From NCBI RefSeq assembly GCF_021513175.1, contig NZ_CP090953.1:2662501-2726500 (forward strand): 64,000 bases of DNA, given 5' to 3'. Shown here in pieces: positions 1-7,365 of the stretch (position 1 is the first letter of the stretch; each line of letters starts with the position of its first letter). A program made the translations under genes and the position numbers. Below the pieces are notes generated by a model. That model ran no database searches. It saw only the letters and a list, made by a program, of their open reading frames with translations, and was not told the origin of the DNA. The DNA is from Sphingomonas sp. S2-65 (lineage in GTDB: Bacteria > Pseudomonadota > Alphaproteobacteria > Sphingomonadales > Sphingomonadaceae).

Positions 1-23
1 AGGGGATTGCGCGCGGATATGAC

Positions 24-932
24 GTGAGCGCGCCGCGCGCGCTGGTGATCGCGGATGCGGCCGAGGGCGCGCGCGCCGCGCTGCATGCCGCTGCGCTGGC
101 GGGGTGCGAGACGCGTCCGCCGCTGTCCTTTGCCGCAGCGGCGCATGACTTTGGCGGCCATGGCGTTGCCGACGTGATCCTGATCGAGGCTGCTGGGGTG
201 CCCGACCCGCTGCTGGACGTGGTGCTGGCGCGCGCCGACACGATGGCGCGCGAGCGGTCGCTGGGGATCGTGGCGGCGGTGCTGCCCGAGCAGATCGACG
301 CGGCTGCGGCGCTGCTGTCGGGCCCGCGTGTCCAGTTGCTGTGCATGCCAAGCGACAGCGAGCGGGTCGCGGCGGTCACGGCGGCCAAGTGGATGGCGCG
401 CGGCGAAGTGCATGACGTGTCGCGCGACGCCGACGTGATGCCGTTCCAGCGGCTGCACGAGGAAGTCGCGCGGCTGGCCGACACGCTGGGACGGCTGGTC
501 CGCGAAGAGGCCCGGCAGCAGCATGCGGGCGTGCGGGGGCCGGTCAGCGGCTATCGCGGGCCGGGCGACGAGGCCGCCGCCGTCGACATCGACGCGCCGC
601 AGGTGCGGGCGGTAATCCGCGCCCGGCGGATGCGCGGCCAGTTCTTCGGGAGCGAGCTGTTCGCCGACCCGGCCTGGGACATGCTGCTGGACCTGTTCGC
701 GGCGGGACTGGAGCGGCGGCGGGTGTCGGTATCGAGCCTGTGCATCGCCGCGGCGGTGCCGCCGACCACCGCGTTGCGCTGGATCGGCACGCTGCACGAT
801 GCCGGGCTGTTCGAGCGCCAGGCGGACCCCAGCGATCGGCGGCGGGCCTATATCGGGCTGAGCGCGAAAGGCATCGAGGGGATGAAGAGCTATGCCGGGG
901 CAGTGAAGCGCGCGGGACTGCCGCTGGTGTGA
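24..932 (+). CDS. winged-helix (MarR-like) DNA-binding protein
   Basis: 302 aa from a GTG start. Residues about 195-295 look like a winged helix-turn-helix: a helix-rich segment (LCIAAAVPPTTALRWIGTL) followed by a wing region rich in Arg and Asp (ERQADPSDRRRAYIGLSAKG), typical of MarR-type regulators. Residues 1-125 have the alternating strand/helix pattern of a receiver-like fold (ALVIADAAEG at the start) but lack a convincing phospho-acceptor site, so any sensing role is inferred. The middle (about 125-190) is charged and probably a linker. The GTG overlaps a possible upstream stop (GTGA), which would suggest translational coupling to a gene outside the window. The target is unknown. Confidence 0.7.
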   Translation: MSAPRALVIADAAEGARAALHAAALAGCETRPPLSFAAAAHDFGGHGVADVILIEAAGVPDPLLDVVLARADTMARERSLGIVAAVLPEQIDAAAALLSGPRVQLLCMPSDSERVAAVTAAKWMARGEVHDVSRDADVMPFQRLHEEVARLADTLGRLVREEARQQHAGVRGPVSGYRGPGDEAAAVDIDAPQVRAVIRARRMRGQFFGSELFADPAWDMLLDLFAAGLERRRVSVSSLCIAAAVPPTTALRWIGTLHDAGLFERQADPSDRRRAYIGLSAKGIEGMKSYAGAVKRAGLPLV

Positions 933-978
933 CGAGGGACTTGCCCCGGCGGCAGTCTTTTGGCATCGGCGGGAGCGA

Positions 979-1054
979 GGGCGCTTAGCTCAGTTGGTAG
1001 AGCATCTCGTTTACACCGAGAGGGTCGGCGGTTCGAGCCCGTCAGCGCCCACCA
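979..1054 (+). tRNA. tRNA-Val (anticodon TAC)
   Basis: A complete cloverleaf can be folded by eye. The seven-base acceptor stem gggcgct (979-985) pairs with agcgccc (1044-1050), the D arm starts gctc, the anticodon stem tctcg/cgaga encloses a loop with TAC at 1012-1014, and the T arm contains gttcgag. The 3' CCA (1052-1054) is encoded in the DNA. It stands alone between two protein genes; no integrase or attachment-site duplication is seen next to it. Confidence 0.95.
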
Positions 1055-1100
1055 TCCTCCCCATCGACATACCCCGAGCGTGGGCCGGACGGCCGCGGCG

Positions 1101-1664
1101 TCACAGCGTGCGGACGAGGCGCTGGGCCGGCGCGATCCAGGCCGGGTCGGTGACGACCTGCTGGCGGCTGCCGGCGCCGAGCGGCAGCAAGTGGAGCTTG
1201 CCCCCCTCGCGGCCGATCAGCCGGGCGAACAGGAAGCGGCCGGCGGGCCGGGGCACCAGCACGTCGCGGTTCATCGCCTTGCCGAAATGCGCGGGATCGA
1301 GCGGCTGGCACCAGATCTCGTCACCGGCGCGATAATCACCGGCCGCGCCGGTGACGGTGACGGCGATCATGCCCGGCGCGCTCTTGGGCGGGACGACCGA
1401 GGCGGCGCGGCGCGGCGCGTGCGCGCCGCTGGCGTCGAGCGTGGCCGCGACGGCGATGTCGGGACGCTCGGGCAGGCGGACGAGATCGGCGGAGTCGACG
1501 CCGAGCGCGGCGGCGATGCGGTTGAGCCAGCCGACCGACACGGTGCGCGTTCCGGTTTCCAGCCGGCCGACGGTCTGGGCGGTGGTCGGCGGATCGCAGC
1601 GCGCCGCGACCTCCTCCAGCGTCAGACCCTTGGCGCGGCGGACTTCGCGTATCGCAGTGATCAT
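1101..1664 (-). CDS. XRE-family repressor with LexA/S24-like C-terminal domain
   Basis: 187 aa from the ATG at 1664, preceded by AAAGGGG seven bases upstream; the TTG one codon earlier is less likely. Residues 1-60 form a Cro/C1-type helix-turn-helix (IREVRRAKGLTLEEVAARCD, then QTVGRLETG). The C-terminal half (about 85-187) resembles the beta-rich peptidase S24/LexA fold (GDEIWCQPLD, VLVPRPAGRFLFARLIGREG), but I cannot pick out a certain Ser-Lys dyad, so it may be a non-cleaving ligand-sensing version. It is divergent from the DUF6456 gene, and an inverted repeat between the two is a likely operator. Confidence 0.75.
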   Translation of the reverse strand: MITAIREVRRAKGLTLEEVAARCDPPTTAQTVGRLETGTRTVSVGWLNRIAAALGVDSADLVRLPERPDIAVAATLDASGAHAPRRAASVVPPKSAPGMIAVTVTGAAGDYRAGDEIWCQPLDPAHFGKAMNRDVLVPRPAGRFLFARLIGREGGKLHLLPLGAGSRQQVVTDPAWIAPAQRLVRTL

Positions 1665-1704
1665 CAAACGCCCCTTTTAACCCATCTGGTTTTTCGTTTT
1701 CCTA

Positions 1705-1720
1705 CACACCAGCCTGTGTG
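1705..1720. promoter_or_regulatory. inverted repeat between XRE regulator and DUF6456 gene, candidate operator
   Basis: CACAC (1705-1709) and GTGTG (1716-1720) form a perfect five-base inverted repeat with a six-base centre, in the 88-base gap between the divergent genes. XRE repressors usually bind such short dyads next to their own gene. Binding by this regulator is inferred from position only. Confidence 0.35.
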
Positions 1721-1752
1721 GCAAGAGAAAGCGACTCGGACGGAGAAGAAAG

Positions 1753-2235
1753 ATGCGCGAGCTGGTCGATCGGGGATGGGAAGACGGACGGGTGCAGGCG
1801 GCGCCGCCGCGGGCGGGCCAGCGGCGCGTGCGCGTCAATGTGGCGGAGTCGCCGCTGTCGTGGCTGCGCGCGCGCGGGCATATCGATGCGCGGCAGTTCG
1901 AAGCGGGGGAGCGGCTGCGCGCCGATTACGAGACCGCGTCGCTGGGCGCCCGCGTGACGATGCGGTGGGACACCAGCCCGCGCGCGCCCGGGAGGCGCGG
2001 CGCGTCGGAAGCGCTGGACCCGAGCCTGGCGCAGATCTCGGCCAAGCGGCGGTTCGATGCCGCGGTGGCGGCGGTGGGCCCGGGGCTGGAGGATGTGATG
2101 TGGCGCGTGGTGTGCGCGGGCGAGGGGCTGGCCGTGGCGGAGAAATCGCTCGGCTGGCCGGCGCGGGCGGGGAAGCTCGTGCTGGGACTGGCGCTGGATC
2201 GGCTGGCAAGTCATTACGGACTGGCAACTAAATAA
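1753..2235 (+). CDS. DUF6456 domain protein
   Basis: 160 aa. The core from about residue 25 (VNVAESPLSWLRARGHI, then QFEAGERLRADYE) matches my memory of DUF6456, a small alphaproteobacterial family with a possible DNA-binding role that has not been worked out. Residues 85-150 are helical, with the pattern MWRVVCAGEGLAVAEKSLGW expected for the family. The ATG follows a purine-rich GGAGAAGAAAG leader. It is divergent from the XRE regulator across a short gap with a dyad, so the two may be co-regulated. Function unknown. Confidence 0.75.
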   Translation: MRELVDRGWEDGRVQAAPPRAGQRRVRVNVAESPLSWLRARGHIDARQFEAGERLRADYETASLGARVTMRWDTSPRAPGRRGASEALDPSLAQISAKRRFDAAVAAVGPGLEDVMWRVVCAGEGLAVAEKSLGWPARAGKLVLGLALDRLASHYGLATK

Positions 2236-2332
2236 TCGACCAACAAGGAAGACAAGGTCCAGTTAACCTTCAATTTCCAGGAACCGGAGCAGGACGATAT
2301 GCGATTATGGCTGCTTCTTGAGGGGGTACATC

Positions 2333-2689
2333 ATGTCTTCGCGTAACCAAGAGCGCCGCCAGGCGCCGCGATCGAAGCTTTTCCAGCCGGCCGAGATGCG
2401 CAGCAGGGGCGACGAGTCGCGCGTCCACTTGCTCAACCTGTCGACCAGCGGTGCGCTGGTCTATGGCGAGGCGGTTCCGGTACTGGGCGAGGAGGTGCAG
2501 CTGCGCTGCAGCCTGCCGCTGGGTCCGGGCCGAGTCGCCTGGGTCGAGGGGCGGCGTTTCGGCGTCGAGTTCACCCGCGCGCTTTCCGACGCGGTCGTCG
2601 AGCAGGTGCTGCGCATTCAGGACGCACTGATCGTCAGCGCCAGTGCGCGGCTGGGCGTGCCGTGCCGAAAGGTGGCGGTGCCGGCCTGA
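2333..2689 (+). CDS. PilZ-domain protein
   Basis: 118 aa single PilZ domain, the cyclic-di-GMP binding fold. The two binding motifs are visible: an RxxxR near the N-terminus (R9 and R13 in RRQAPR) and NLSTSG in place of the usual D/NxSxxG around residues 37-42. It ends in a short helix (VVEQVLRIQDALIV). The ATG at 2333 is chosen because GAGGGGG lies six bases upstream; the ATG five codons earlier has no such site. It is a stand-alone gene, so its partner (motility, exopolysaccharide or other) cannot be read from context. Confidence 0.8.
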   Translation: MSSRNQERRQAPRSKLFQPAEMRSRGDESRVHLLNLSTSGALVYGEAVPVLGEEVQLRCSLPLGPGRVAWVEGRRFGVEFTRALSDAVVEQVLRIQDALIVSASARLGVPCRKVAVPA

Positions 2690-2700
2690 GGGCCGGCACC
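2677..2700. terminator. hairpin terminator between convergent PilZ and DUF1206 genes
   Basis: A perfect 10-base stem GGTGCCGGCC/GGCCGGCACC with a TGAG loop that includes the PilZ stop codon. There is no long T-run, but its position between convergent genes suggests bidirectional termination. Confidence 0.45.
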
Positions 2701-2720
2701 GAGTCGCCTTCGGCGGCGCG

Positions 2721-3527
2721 TCAGTTCCCGACGCGTATCCGCCGGAACCGCGCCTCGACCAGGCTGTACACGCCGAACAGGATCAGCCCCGCGGCGACCA
2801 GGCCGAGCAGCCACGGGCCGTAGGGCTGGCTGCGCAGCGTGCGCATCGCCTGGACGGTGCCGCCAGCTTCGGAGACGCGGGCGTGCCAGGCGGCGGCGAG
2901 CAGGAACCAGCCGACCAGCAGGAACACCAGCGCGCGGGCCATGTAGCCGATCTGGCCGGCGAGGCAGACATAGCGCGGAACCGGCACGTCGCCGCTCAGA
3001 TCCTTGGCGAAGCGCTTGCTCCAGCCCTTCCAGGCTTGCGCACCGGCACCGGCGACGAGGAGCAGGCCGACCGCGCCGAGCAGCCACTGGCCACCGGGCA
3101 TGTCCATGATCCACCCGGACCAGTCGCGGGCGCGCGCGTCGCTGTTGCCCGCGGCGCTGCCGCTGGTGAGGTCCAGGGCGAGCCGCGCGGCGTAATATGC
3201 CAGGCCAAGATGGACCACCGCGCTCCAGCCGAAGCCGACGCGTTCGATCACTGCCTTGGCATCGGTGCCGCGGCGGTCCGGATCGAGCACTGCTTCGCTG
3301 AAGCGCCACAGCGCATAGCCAGCTAGCCCCAGCGCGATGAGGGCGAGCAGGACGTGGCCGAGCGGCTTTTCGGCGAGCGAGCCCATCGCCTGCTGGTTGT
3401 CGACCGGCGCGCTGCCGCGGCGGGCGGCGTCGAGCGCGAACCAGCCGACCAGCAGGTAAACCAGGCCGCGCGCGGCGAAGCCGAGCCGGGCGGCGATGGT
3501 CGCTGCGCGCTTGGGGTCGTGAGTCAT
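2721..3527 (-). CDS. DUF1206 inner-membrane protein
   Basis: 268 aa with about six hydrophobic segments in three similar pairs, each starting with a pattern like ARLGFAARGLVYLLVGWFAL (near residues 9, 95 and 190). This three-fold repeat (R-G-x-V-Y/H-L-x-x-G) is characteristic of the DUF1206 membrane family, whose function is unknown. The start at 3527 is favoured over longer readings because GGAGG sits six bases upstream. Confidence 0.8.
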   Translation of the reverse strand: MTHDPKRAATIAARLGFAARGLVYLLVGWFALDAARRGSAPVDNQQAMGSLAEKPLGHVLLALIALGLAGYALWRFSEAVLDPDRRGTDAKAVIERVGFGWSAVVHLGLAYYAARLALDLTSGSAAGNSDARARDWSGWIMDMPGGQWLLGAVGLLLVAGAGAQAWKGWSKRFAKDLSGDVPVPRYVCLAGQIGYMARALVFLLVGWFLLAAAWHARVSEAGGTVQAMRTLRSQPYGPWLLGLVAAGLILFGVYSLVEARFRRIRVGN

Positions 3528-3718
3528 GCGTCCTCCGCGATTCGCCGCGGAGCGCGGCTGGGCAAGCAAGTAACTCGGAAAGCGGCCGGGGGTTGCCTGG
3601 GGCAACGGTTCGTCGCGCGGCGGCTCGGCTGGGCCGATCGCGGCGCAACCGGCGCAGGGGCGGAGGGTTAACGCGATGAAGCTGTCGCCGCGACGGCAGG
3701 CATAGTGGCCTGGATCTC

Positions 3719-3928
3719 ATGAAGCATCTGTTCGAGCGATCGATCATCGACTGCATCGCCCAAGCGCGGGCTCCCTCCGCGCAGGAACTGGAGGATGTGG
3801 CGCGGCGGCTGTGGGAAGAAGGGTTTGGCCGCGACAGCGGGACCGACTGGGCGGCTTGCCCGTTGAAGGGGGAGACGCGGGCGGCGGCGCACGCCGCGCT
3901 GCTCGGCACCGACAGGAGACGGACATGA
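3719..3928 (+). CDS. small hypothetical protein
   Basis: 69 aa, no recognised domain: an amphipathic N-terminal half (MKHLFERSIIDCIAQA, then AQELEDVARRLWEEG) and a short polar tail. It overlaps the next gene by the four bases ATGA at 3925, which supports it being a real, translationally coupled gene. Confidence 0.5.
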   Translation: MKHLFERSIIDCIAQARAPSAQELEDVARRLWEEGFGRDSGTDWAACPLKGETRAAAHAALLGTDRRRT

Positions 3929-4206
3929 CTGACAGACGCACCGGAATGCCCACCGATCGGGTCGGCGACAGCGACAAGCAAGGCGTGGGCGTACAGGGCC
4001 TGGCCGGCGAGCGGACCGAGGACCGCGGCGTCGAACGGCCCGAGATGCGGCGCGACGTCGATCTTGGCGAGCGGACGGTAACGGTGGAGGAAAGCTCCGG
4101 CAATGCCTTTGCCGAAGCGCATGGCGCGGCGGACCAGTCGCCGCCCGACCCGGAGGCCGAAGGCGGCGTCGAAGACAATGCATTCCCCGAGAACAGCAAG
4201 GCTTGA
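3925..4206 (+). CDS. small acidic hypothetical protein
   Basis: 93 aa, very hydrophilic and probably disordered, rich in Asp, Glu, Gly and Arg (GERTEDRGVERPEMRRDVDL). No domain recognised. The ATG overlaps the previous stop (ATGA) and the stop overlaps the next start (TGATG), so it is the middle gene of a tightly coupled trio ending in the alcohol dehydrogenase-like gene. The composition would fit a stress-related or chaperone-like peptide, but nothing in the sequence shows this. Confidence 0.55.
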   Translation: MTDRRTGMPTDRVGDSDKQGVGVQGLAGERTEDRGVERPEMRRDVDLGERTVTVEESSGNAFAEAHGAADQSPPDPEAEGGVEDNAFPENSKA

Positions 4207-5216
4207 TGATGAAGGCGATGGCGTTACGCGACCCGGTTGGGCTGGATCAACTCGGGTTGGAGGATCGGCCCGATCCGGGTCAGCCCGGGCGCGGCGAGAT
4301 CCGGGTGCGGTTGCAGGGAAGCACCTTGAACTTCCACGATCTGGGCGTGGTGACCGGACGGATGGGCGCGGTGCCGGGCCGGATACCGCTGGCCGATGGC
4401 GGCGGCGTGGTCGAAGCGGTGGGCACCGGCGTGACCGAATTCGCGGTGGGCGATGCAGTGGTGTCGTGCTTCTTTCCCGATTGGGAGGACGGCGTCGCGC
4501 CGCTGGGCGACTTCAGCCGGACGCCGGGCGACGGGCTGGACGGCTATGCGCGCGAAGCGGTGGTGGTGCCGGCGCGGTTCTTCACGCGCGCGCCCAAGGG
4601 GTTCAGCGCGGTGGAGGCGGCGGCGATCACCACCGCGGGGCTGACCGCCTGGCGGGCGCTGATCGGCGACGGGCAGCTGAAGCCCGGCGACACGGTGCTG
4701 TTGCTGGGCACCGGCGGCGTGTCGATCTGGGCCCTGCAGATCGCCAAAATGATGGGCGCCAGCGTGGCGATCACGTCTTCGTCGGGCGAGAAGCTGGAGC
4801 GCGCGCGCGGCATGGGCGCCGACTTCACGGTGAATTACCGCGAGACCGCCGAATGGGGCCGGGCGGTGCGCGACTGGACCGGCGGACTGGGCGTCGATCA
4901 TGTCGTCGAGGTCGGCGGGCCGGGCACGGTGGCGCAGTCGATCGAGGCGGTGCGGCTGGGCGGGCATATCTCGCTGATTGGCGTGCTGACCGGCGGGGCG
5001 GGCGAAGTGCCGACCGCGGCGCTGATGGCCAAGCAGGCGCGGCTCCAGGGGCTGATCGTCGGCAGCCGGCGCCAGCAGCGCGACTTCGTCCGCGCGCTGG
5101 ACGGCGGCGCGATCCGGCCGGTGATCGACCGGACCTTCGCACTGGAGGAACTGGCCGACGCCTTCCGATACGAGGCGAGCGCGGCGCATTTCGGCAAGAT
5201 CGGCGTCGCATGGTAG
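4206..5216 (+). CDS. NAD(P)-dependent alcohol dehydrogenase-like oxidoreductase (MDR family)
   Basis: 336 aa medium-chain dehydrogenase/reductase. The N-terminal GroES-like half contains LNFHDLGVVTGRMG and PLADGGGVVEAVG; the Rossmann half starts near residue 165 with the dinucleotide motif LLLGTGGVSIWALQIAKMMG. The cysteines of the structural and catalytic zinc sites are not in their usual places, so it is closer to quinone-oxidoreductase-type members than to classical zinc ADHs. The start overlaps the preceding stop by one base (TGATG). An aldo/keto reductase gene follows 25 bases later in the same direction, suggesting a small carbonyl-reducing operon. Substrate unknown. Confidence 0.8.
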   Translation: MMKAMALRDPVGLDQLGLEDRPDPGQPGRGEIRVRLQGSTLNFHDLGVVTGRMGAVPGRIPLADGGGVVEAVGTGVTEFAVGDAVVSCFFPDWEDGVAPLGDFSRTPGDGLDGYAREAVVVPARFFTRAPKGFSAVEAAAITTAGLTAWRALIGDGQLKPGDTVLLLGTGGVSIWALQIAKMMGASVAITSSSGEKLERARGMGADFTVNYRETAEWGRAVRDWTGGLGVDHVVEVGGPGTVAQSIEAVRLGGHISLIGVLTGGAGEVPTAALMAKQARLQGLIVGSRRQQRDFVRALDGGAIRPVIDRTFALEELADAFRYEASAAHFGKIGVAW

Positions 5217-5241
5217 CGGCCCGCAGAACCGAGGACGGGAT

Positions 5242-6213
5242 ATGACGCATTTCGTACCGCCGGGACCGCTCGGCTTCGGCGGAGCGCCGCTGGGCAACAT
5301 GTTCGAGGCGGTGGACGATGCCAGTGCCGAGGCGGCGCTGGCGGCGGCATGGGACAGCGGCGTGCGCTATTTCGACACTGCGCCGCATTATGGCAGCGGG
5401 CTTTCGGAGCACCGCTTCGGCAATGTGCTGCGGCGCTATCCGCGCGACGCGTTCGTGCTGTCGACCAAGGTGGGGCGGCTGCTCGTTCCCGATGCCAGCC
5501 GGCCGGAGAACCCGCCGTTCAAGGACGGGCTGCCGTTCCGCGTGGCGGTGGACTATTCGTATGACGGCGTGATGCGATCGGTCGAGGACAGCCTGCAGCG
5601 GCTGGGGCTCGACCGGATCGACATCGCCTTCGTGCATGACCTGGCCGAGGACCATCTGGGCGCGGCGTGGCTCGACGCGTTCGAGGTCGCCCGCGAGGGC
5701 GGGTTCCGGGCGCTGACCGAGCTTCGCGACCAGGGCGTGATCGGGGGCTGGGGACTGGGGGTGAACCGGACCGAGCCGTGCGTGCGTGCGCTGGAGCAGG
5801 CCGATCCGGACGTGTTCCTGCTCGCCGGGCGCTACAGCCTGCTCAACCAGCCGGCACTGGAGGCGCTGTTCCCGATGTGCGCCAAGCGTGGCGTGCATGT
5901 GGTGGTGGGCGGCCCGTATAATTCGGGGCTGCTCGCGGGCGGGCGGACCTTCGAATATGCCGACGCGCCGCCCGAGATGATCGCCAAGCGCGACGCGATC
6001 GCCGCGGTGTGCGCGCGCCACGGCGCCGACATCCGCGCGGCGGCGCTGCAATTCTGCGCGGCGCATCCGGTGGTGGCGGCGATCATCCCCGGCGCCAAGC
6101 GGGCCGAAAAGGTGCGCGAGAATGCCGGGCTGATGACCGCGACCGTGCCGGCGGCGGTGTGGGACGAATTGCGCGCCGAGGGGCTGATCCCCGAAGAAGC
6201 GCCGACGCCGTGA
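5242..6213 (+). CDS. aldo/keto reductase (aldose 1-dehydrogenase-like)
   Basis: 323 aa TIM-barrel oxidoreductase. The catalytic tetrad region is visible: Asp and Tyr in YFDTAPHYGSG (about residues 44-50), Lys in VLSTKVGRLL (about 77) and His in IAFVHD (about 131). The wording of these motifs is closest to the D-threo-aldose 1-dehydrogenase/pyridoxal dehydrogenase branch. The C-terminal part (AAIIPGAKRAEKVRENAG) is the usual NADP-binding end. It lies 25 bases after the MDR oxidoreductase and overlaps the next gene by GTGA, so the three are probably co-transcribed. Confidence 0.85.
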   Translation: MTHFVPPGPLGFGGAPLGNMFEAVDDASAEAALAAAWDSGVRYFDTAPHYGSGLSEHRFGNVLRRYPRDAFVLSTKVGRLLVPDASRPENPPFKDGLPFRVAVDYSYDGVMRSVEDSLQRLGLDRIDIAFVHDLAEDHLGAAWLDAFEVAREGGFRALTELRDQGVIGGWGLGVNRTEPCVRALEQADPDVFLLAGRYSLLNQPALEALFPMCAKRGVHVVVGGPYNSGLLAGGRTFEYADAPPEMIAKRDAIAAVCARHGADIRAAALQFCAAHPVVAAIIPGAKRAEKVRENAGLMTATVPAAVWDELRAEGLIPEEAPTP

Positions 6214-6659
6214 GCATGATGCTCCTGGCGGTTGGCATGGTCGCGGCGCAACCCGGCGGGGTGCCGGCGCGGGCCGACCGGTTCATTCGGGAGCAGCTCA
6301 ACCTCGAGCAGTATCGCGCGGCGGCCGCGGATCTGAACGGCAACGGTTCCCCGGAAATCATCGTCTACGCTGACGGGCCGCGACGCTGCGGCAGCGGGGG
6401 ATGCACGCTGTTCATCCTCACGCCGGACGCGCAGACTTACCGAACCGTCACCAGGCTGACGGTGACGCGTCCGCCGATCCGGGTGCTCGAAACCGCGACG
6501 CGCGGCTGGCGCGATCTGGGCGTGCGCGTGGGCGGAGGCGGGATCGGGCCGGCTTATGACGTGCGGCTGCGGTTCGATGGCCGTTCTTACCCGAGCAACC
6601 CGACGGTGGCACCTGCGGTGCCGGCCGGGAATGCTCGCGGCCGCACCGTGCTGGACTGA
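6210..6659 (+). CDS. small secreted hypothetical protein
   Basis: 149 aa from a GTG that overlaps the previous stop (GTGA); ATGs at 6216 and 6219 are alternatives. A short hydrophobic leader (MLLAVGMVAAQ) looks like a signal peptide. The mature part has a calcium-loop-like stretch, DLNGNGSPEIIVY, followed by two cysteines six residues apart (CGSGGC) that could form a disulfide. This pattern recurs in uncharacterised periplasmic proteins of sphingomonads, as far as I remember. Function unknown. Confidence 0.6.
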   Translation: MSMMLLAVGMVAAQPGGVPARADRFIREQLNLEQYRAAAADLNGNGSPEIIVYADGPRRCGSGGCTLFILTPDAQTYRTVTRLTVTRPPIRVLETATRGWRDLGVRVGGGGIGPAYDVRLRFDGRSYPSNPTVAPAVPAGNARGRTVLD

Positions 6660-6680
6660 CGCGGAAGCCGGCGGTCGCGC

Positions 6681-7001
6681 TCAGGCGTCGCCGAAGATCT
6701 TGGTGCCGACCACGCCGACGATGATCAGGGCGATGAAGCCGGCCTGGATGAGGTTGAGCTTCTCGCCGAAGAGCAAGGTCCCGAAGATCGTCACGCCGAC
6801 CGCGCCGAGGCCGGTCCACACCGCATAAGCGGTGCCGGCGGGCAGACCTTTCATCGCGAGGGCGAGGAGCCCCATGTTCACGAAGCTGAGCGTGATCGGG
6901 ATCGCGGAAGCCGCCAGGGTGCCCTGACCCGCCGCCCATTTCAGGCTCAGCGCCCAGATGATCTCGGTAACGACGGCAACGCCGAGGATGAGCCACGCCA
7001 T
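6681..7001 (-). CDS. gdx: SMR-family exporter, Gdx/SugE type (guanidinium exporter)
   Basis: 106 aa with four transmembrane helices. The essential membrane Glu of the SMR family is present in VVTEIIWALSLK (E14). The signature LPAGTAYAVWTGLGAVG separates the Gdx/SugE branch from the multidrug branch; Gdx proteins exchange guanidinium for protons. The ATG follows AGGAGA at a good distance. The roughly 270 bases upstream have no gene and contain structured sequence that resembles a guanidine-I riboswitch, which would fit this function. The symbol is based on these motifs; sugE is the older name. Confidence 0.8.
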   Translation of the reverse strand: MAWLILGVAVVTEIIWALSLKWAAGQGTLAASAIPITLSFVNMGLLALAMKGLPAGTAYAVWTGLGAVGVTIFGTLLFGEKLNLIQAGFIALIIVGVVGTKIFGDA

Positions 7002-7104
7002 GGGATTTCTCCTGGATGCGGGCTCGTGAAAGCGCGCGCTGACCGGAAACCCGGAAGAGGTCGAGGCGCGAGGTGCCGGCGGAGACCGGCGAAGCGGGGC
7101 CAGA

Positions 7105-7200
7105 TACTGTGCGGGACCGGTCCCGTCCAGCCCGCCGTTCTCCGGCGGTTTCGCTTTCGGGCCAGCTACTTGGGCGGCTTGGGGCGGCAGCTAGGTAGAA
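7105..7200 (-). promoter_or_regulatory. candidate guanidine-I (ykkC-type) riboswitch upstream of SMR exporter
   Basis: Read on the minus strand, this leader contains CTGGCCCGAAAGCGAAACC (7147-7165), close to the conserved CUGGUCCGAGAG(C) core of the guanidine-I aptamer. A CCTAG block lies upstream (about 7191-7196) and ACGGCGGG (7131-7138) downstream, in the expected order. The CUAGGGUUCCG and AAAAGCCCGGGAG elements are not well matched, so this could be a degenerate or different leader. A perfect 16-base palindrome at 7111-7126 follows, and the exporter ATG is about 100 bases further on. A covariance-model search would decide it. Confidence 0.4.
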
Positions 7201-7219
7201 TTCCGGAGGGGAATCCTAC
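7195..7219. repeat. inverted repeat at the start of the SMR leader
   Basis: GTAGAATTCC (7195-7204) and GGAATCCTAC (7210-7219) pair with one A-C mismatch around a five-base loop. It lies at the 5' edge of the candidate riboswitch and could be an alternative stem or a protein-binding dyad. It is about 150 bases before the chemoreceptor start on the other strand. Confidence 0.35.
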
Positions 7220-7365
7220 GAGTTGAATCCAGTCGGCGCGCGGAGTCGGCACGCACTTCTTCCTACAAGAGAAGATGTACCCGTTCGAGCGAGAGATCTC
7301 GCTTTGCCGGGTCTTGCGAAAAGAGAATGGAAGACGGGGAAATCCCCGCTCGGGTAAGGAGCGCC
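7220..7365. other. upstream region of the chemoreceptor, no gene seen
   Basis: The part of the 7002-7365 gap not occupied by the SMR leader. It probably holds the promoters of both divergent genes. I see no convincing -35/-10 pair and no small ORF with a ribosome site, apart from the possible longer MCP start at 7327. Confidence 0.4.

Noticed and set aside
1..27. End of an upstream gene (stop TGA at 25-27 overlapping the GTG at 24).
   Set aside because: Only eight codons are inside the window, too few to support a gene; mentioned only as a possible coupling.
960..2231. A 423-codon plus-strand frame running through the tRNA-Val gene and the XRE/DUF6456 region.
   Set aside because: It would overlap a structural RNA and two recognised genes, and has no domain.
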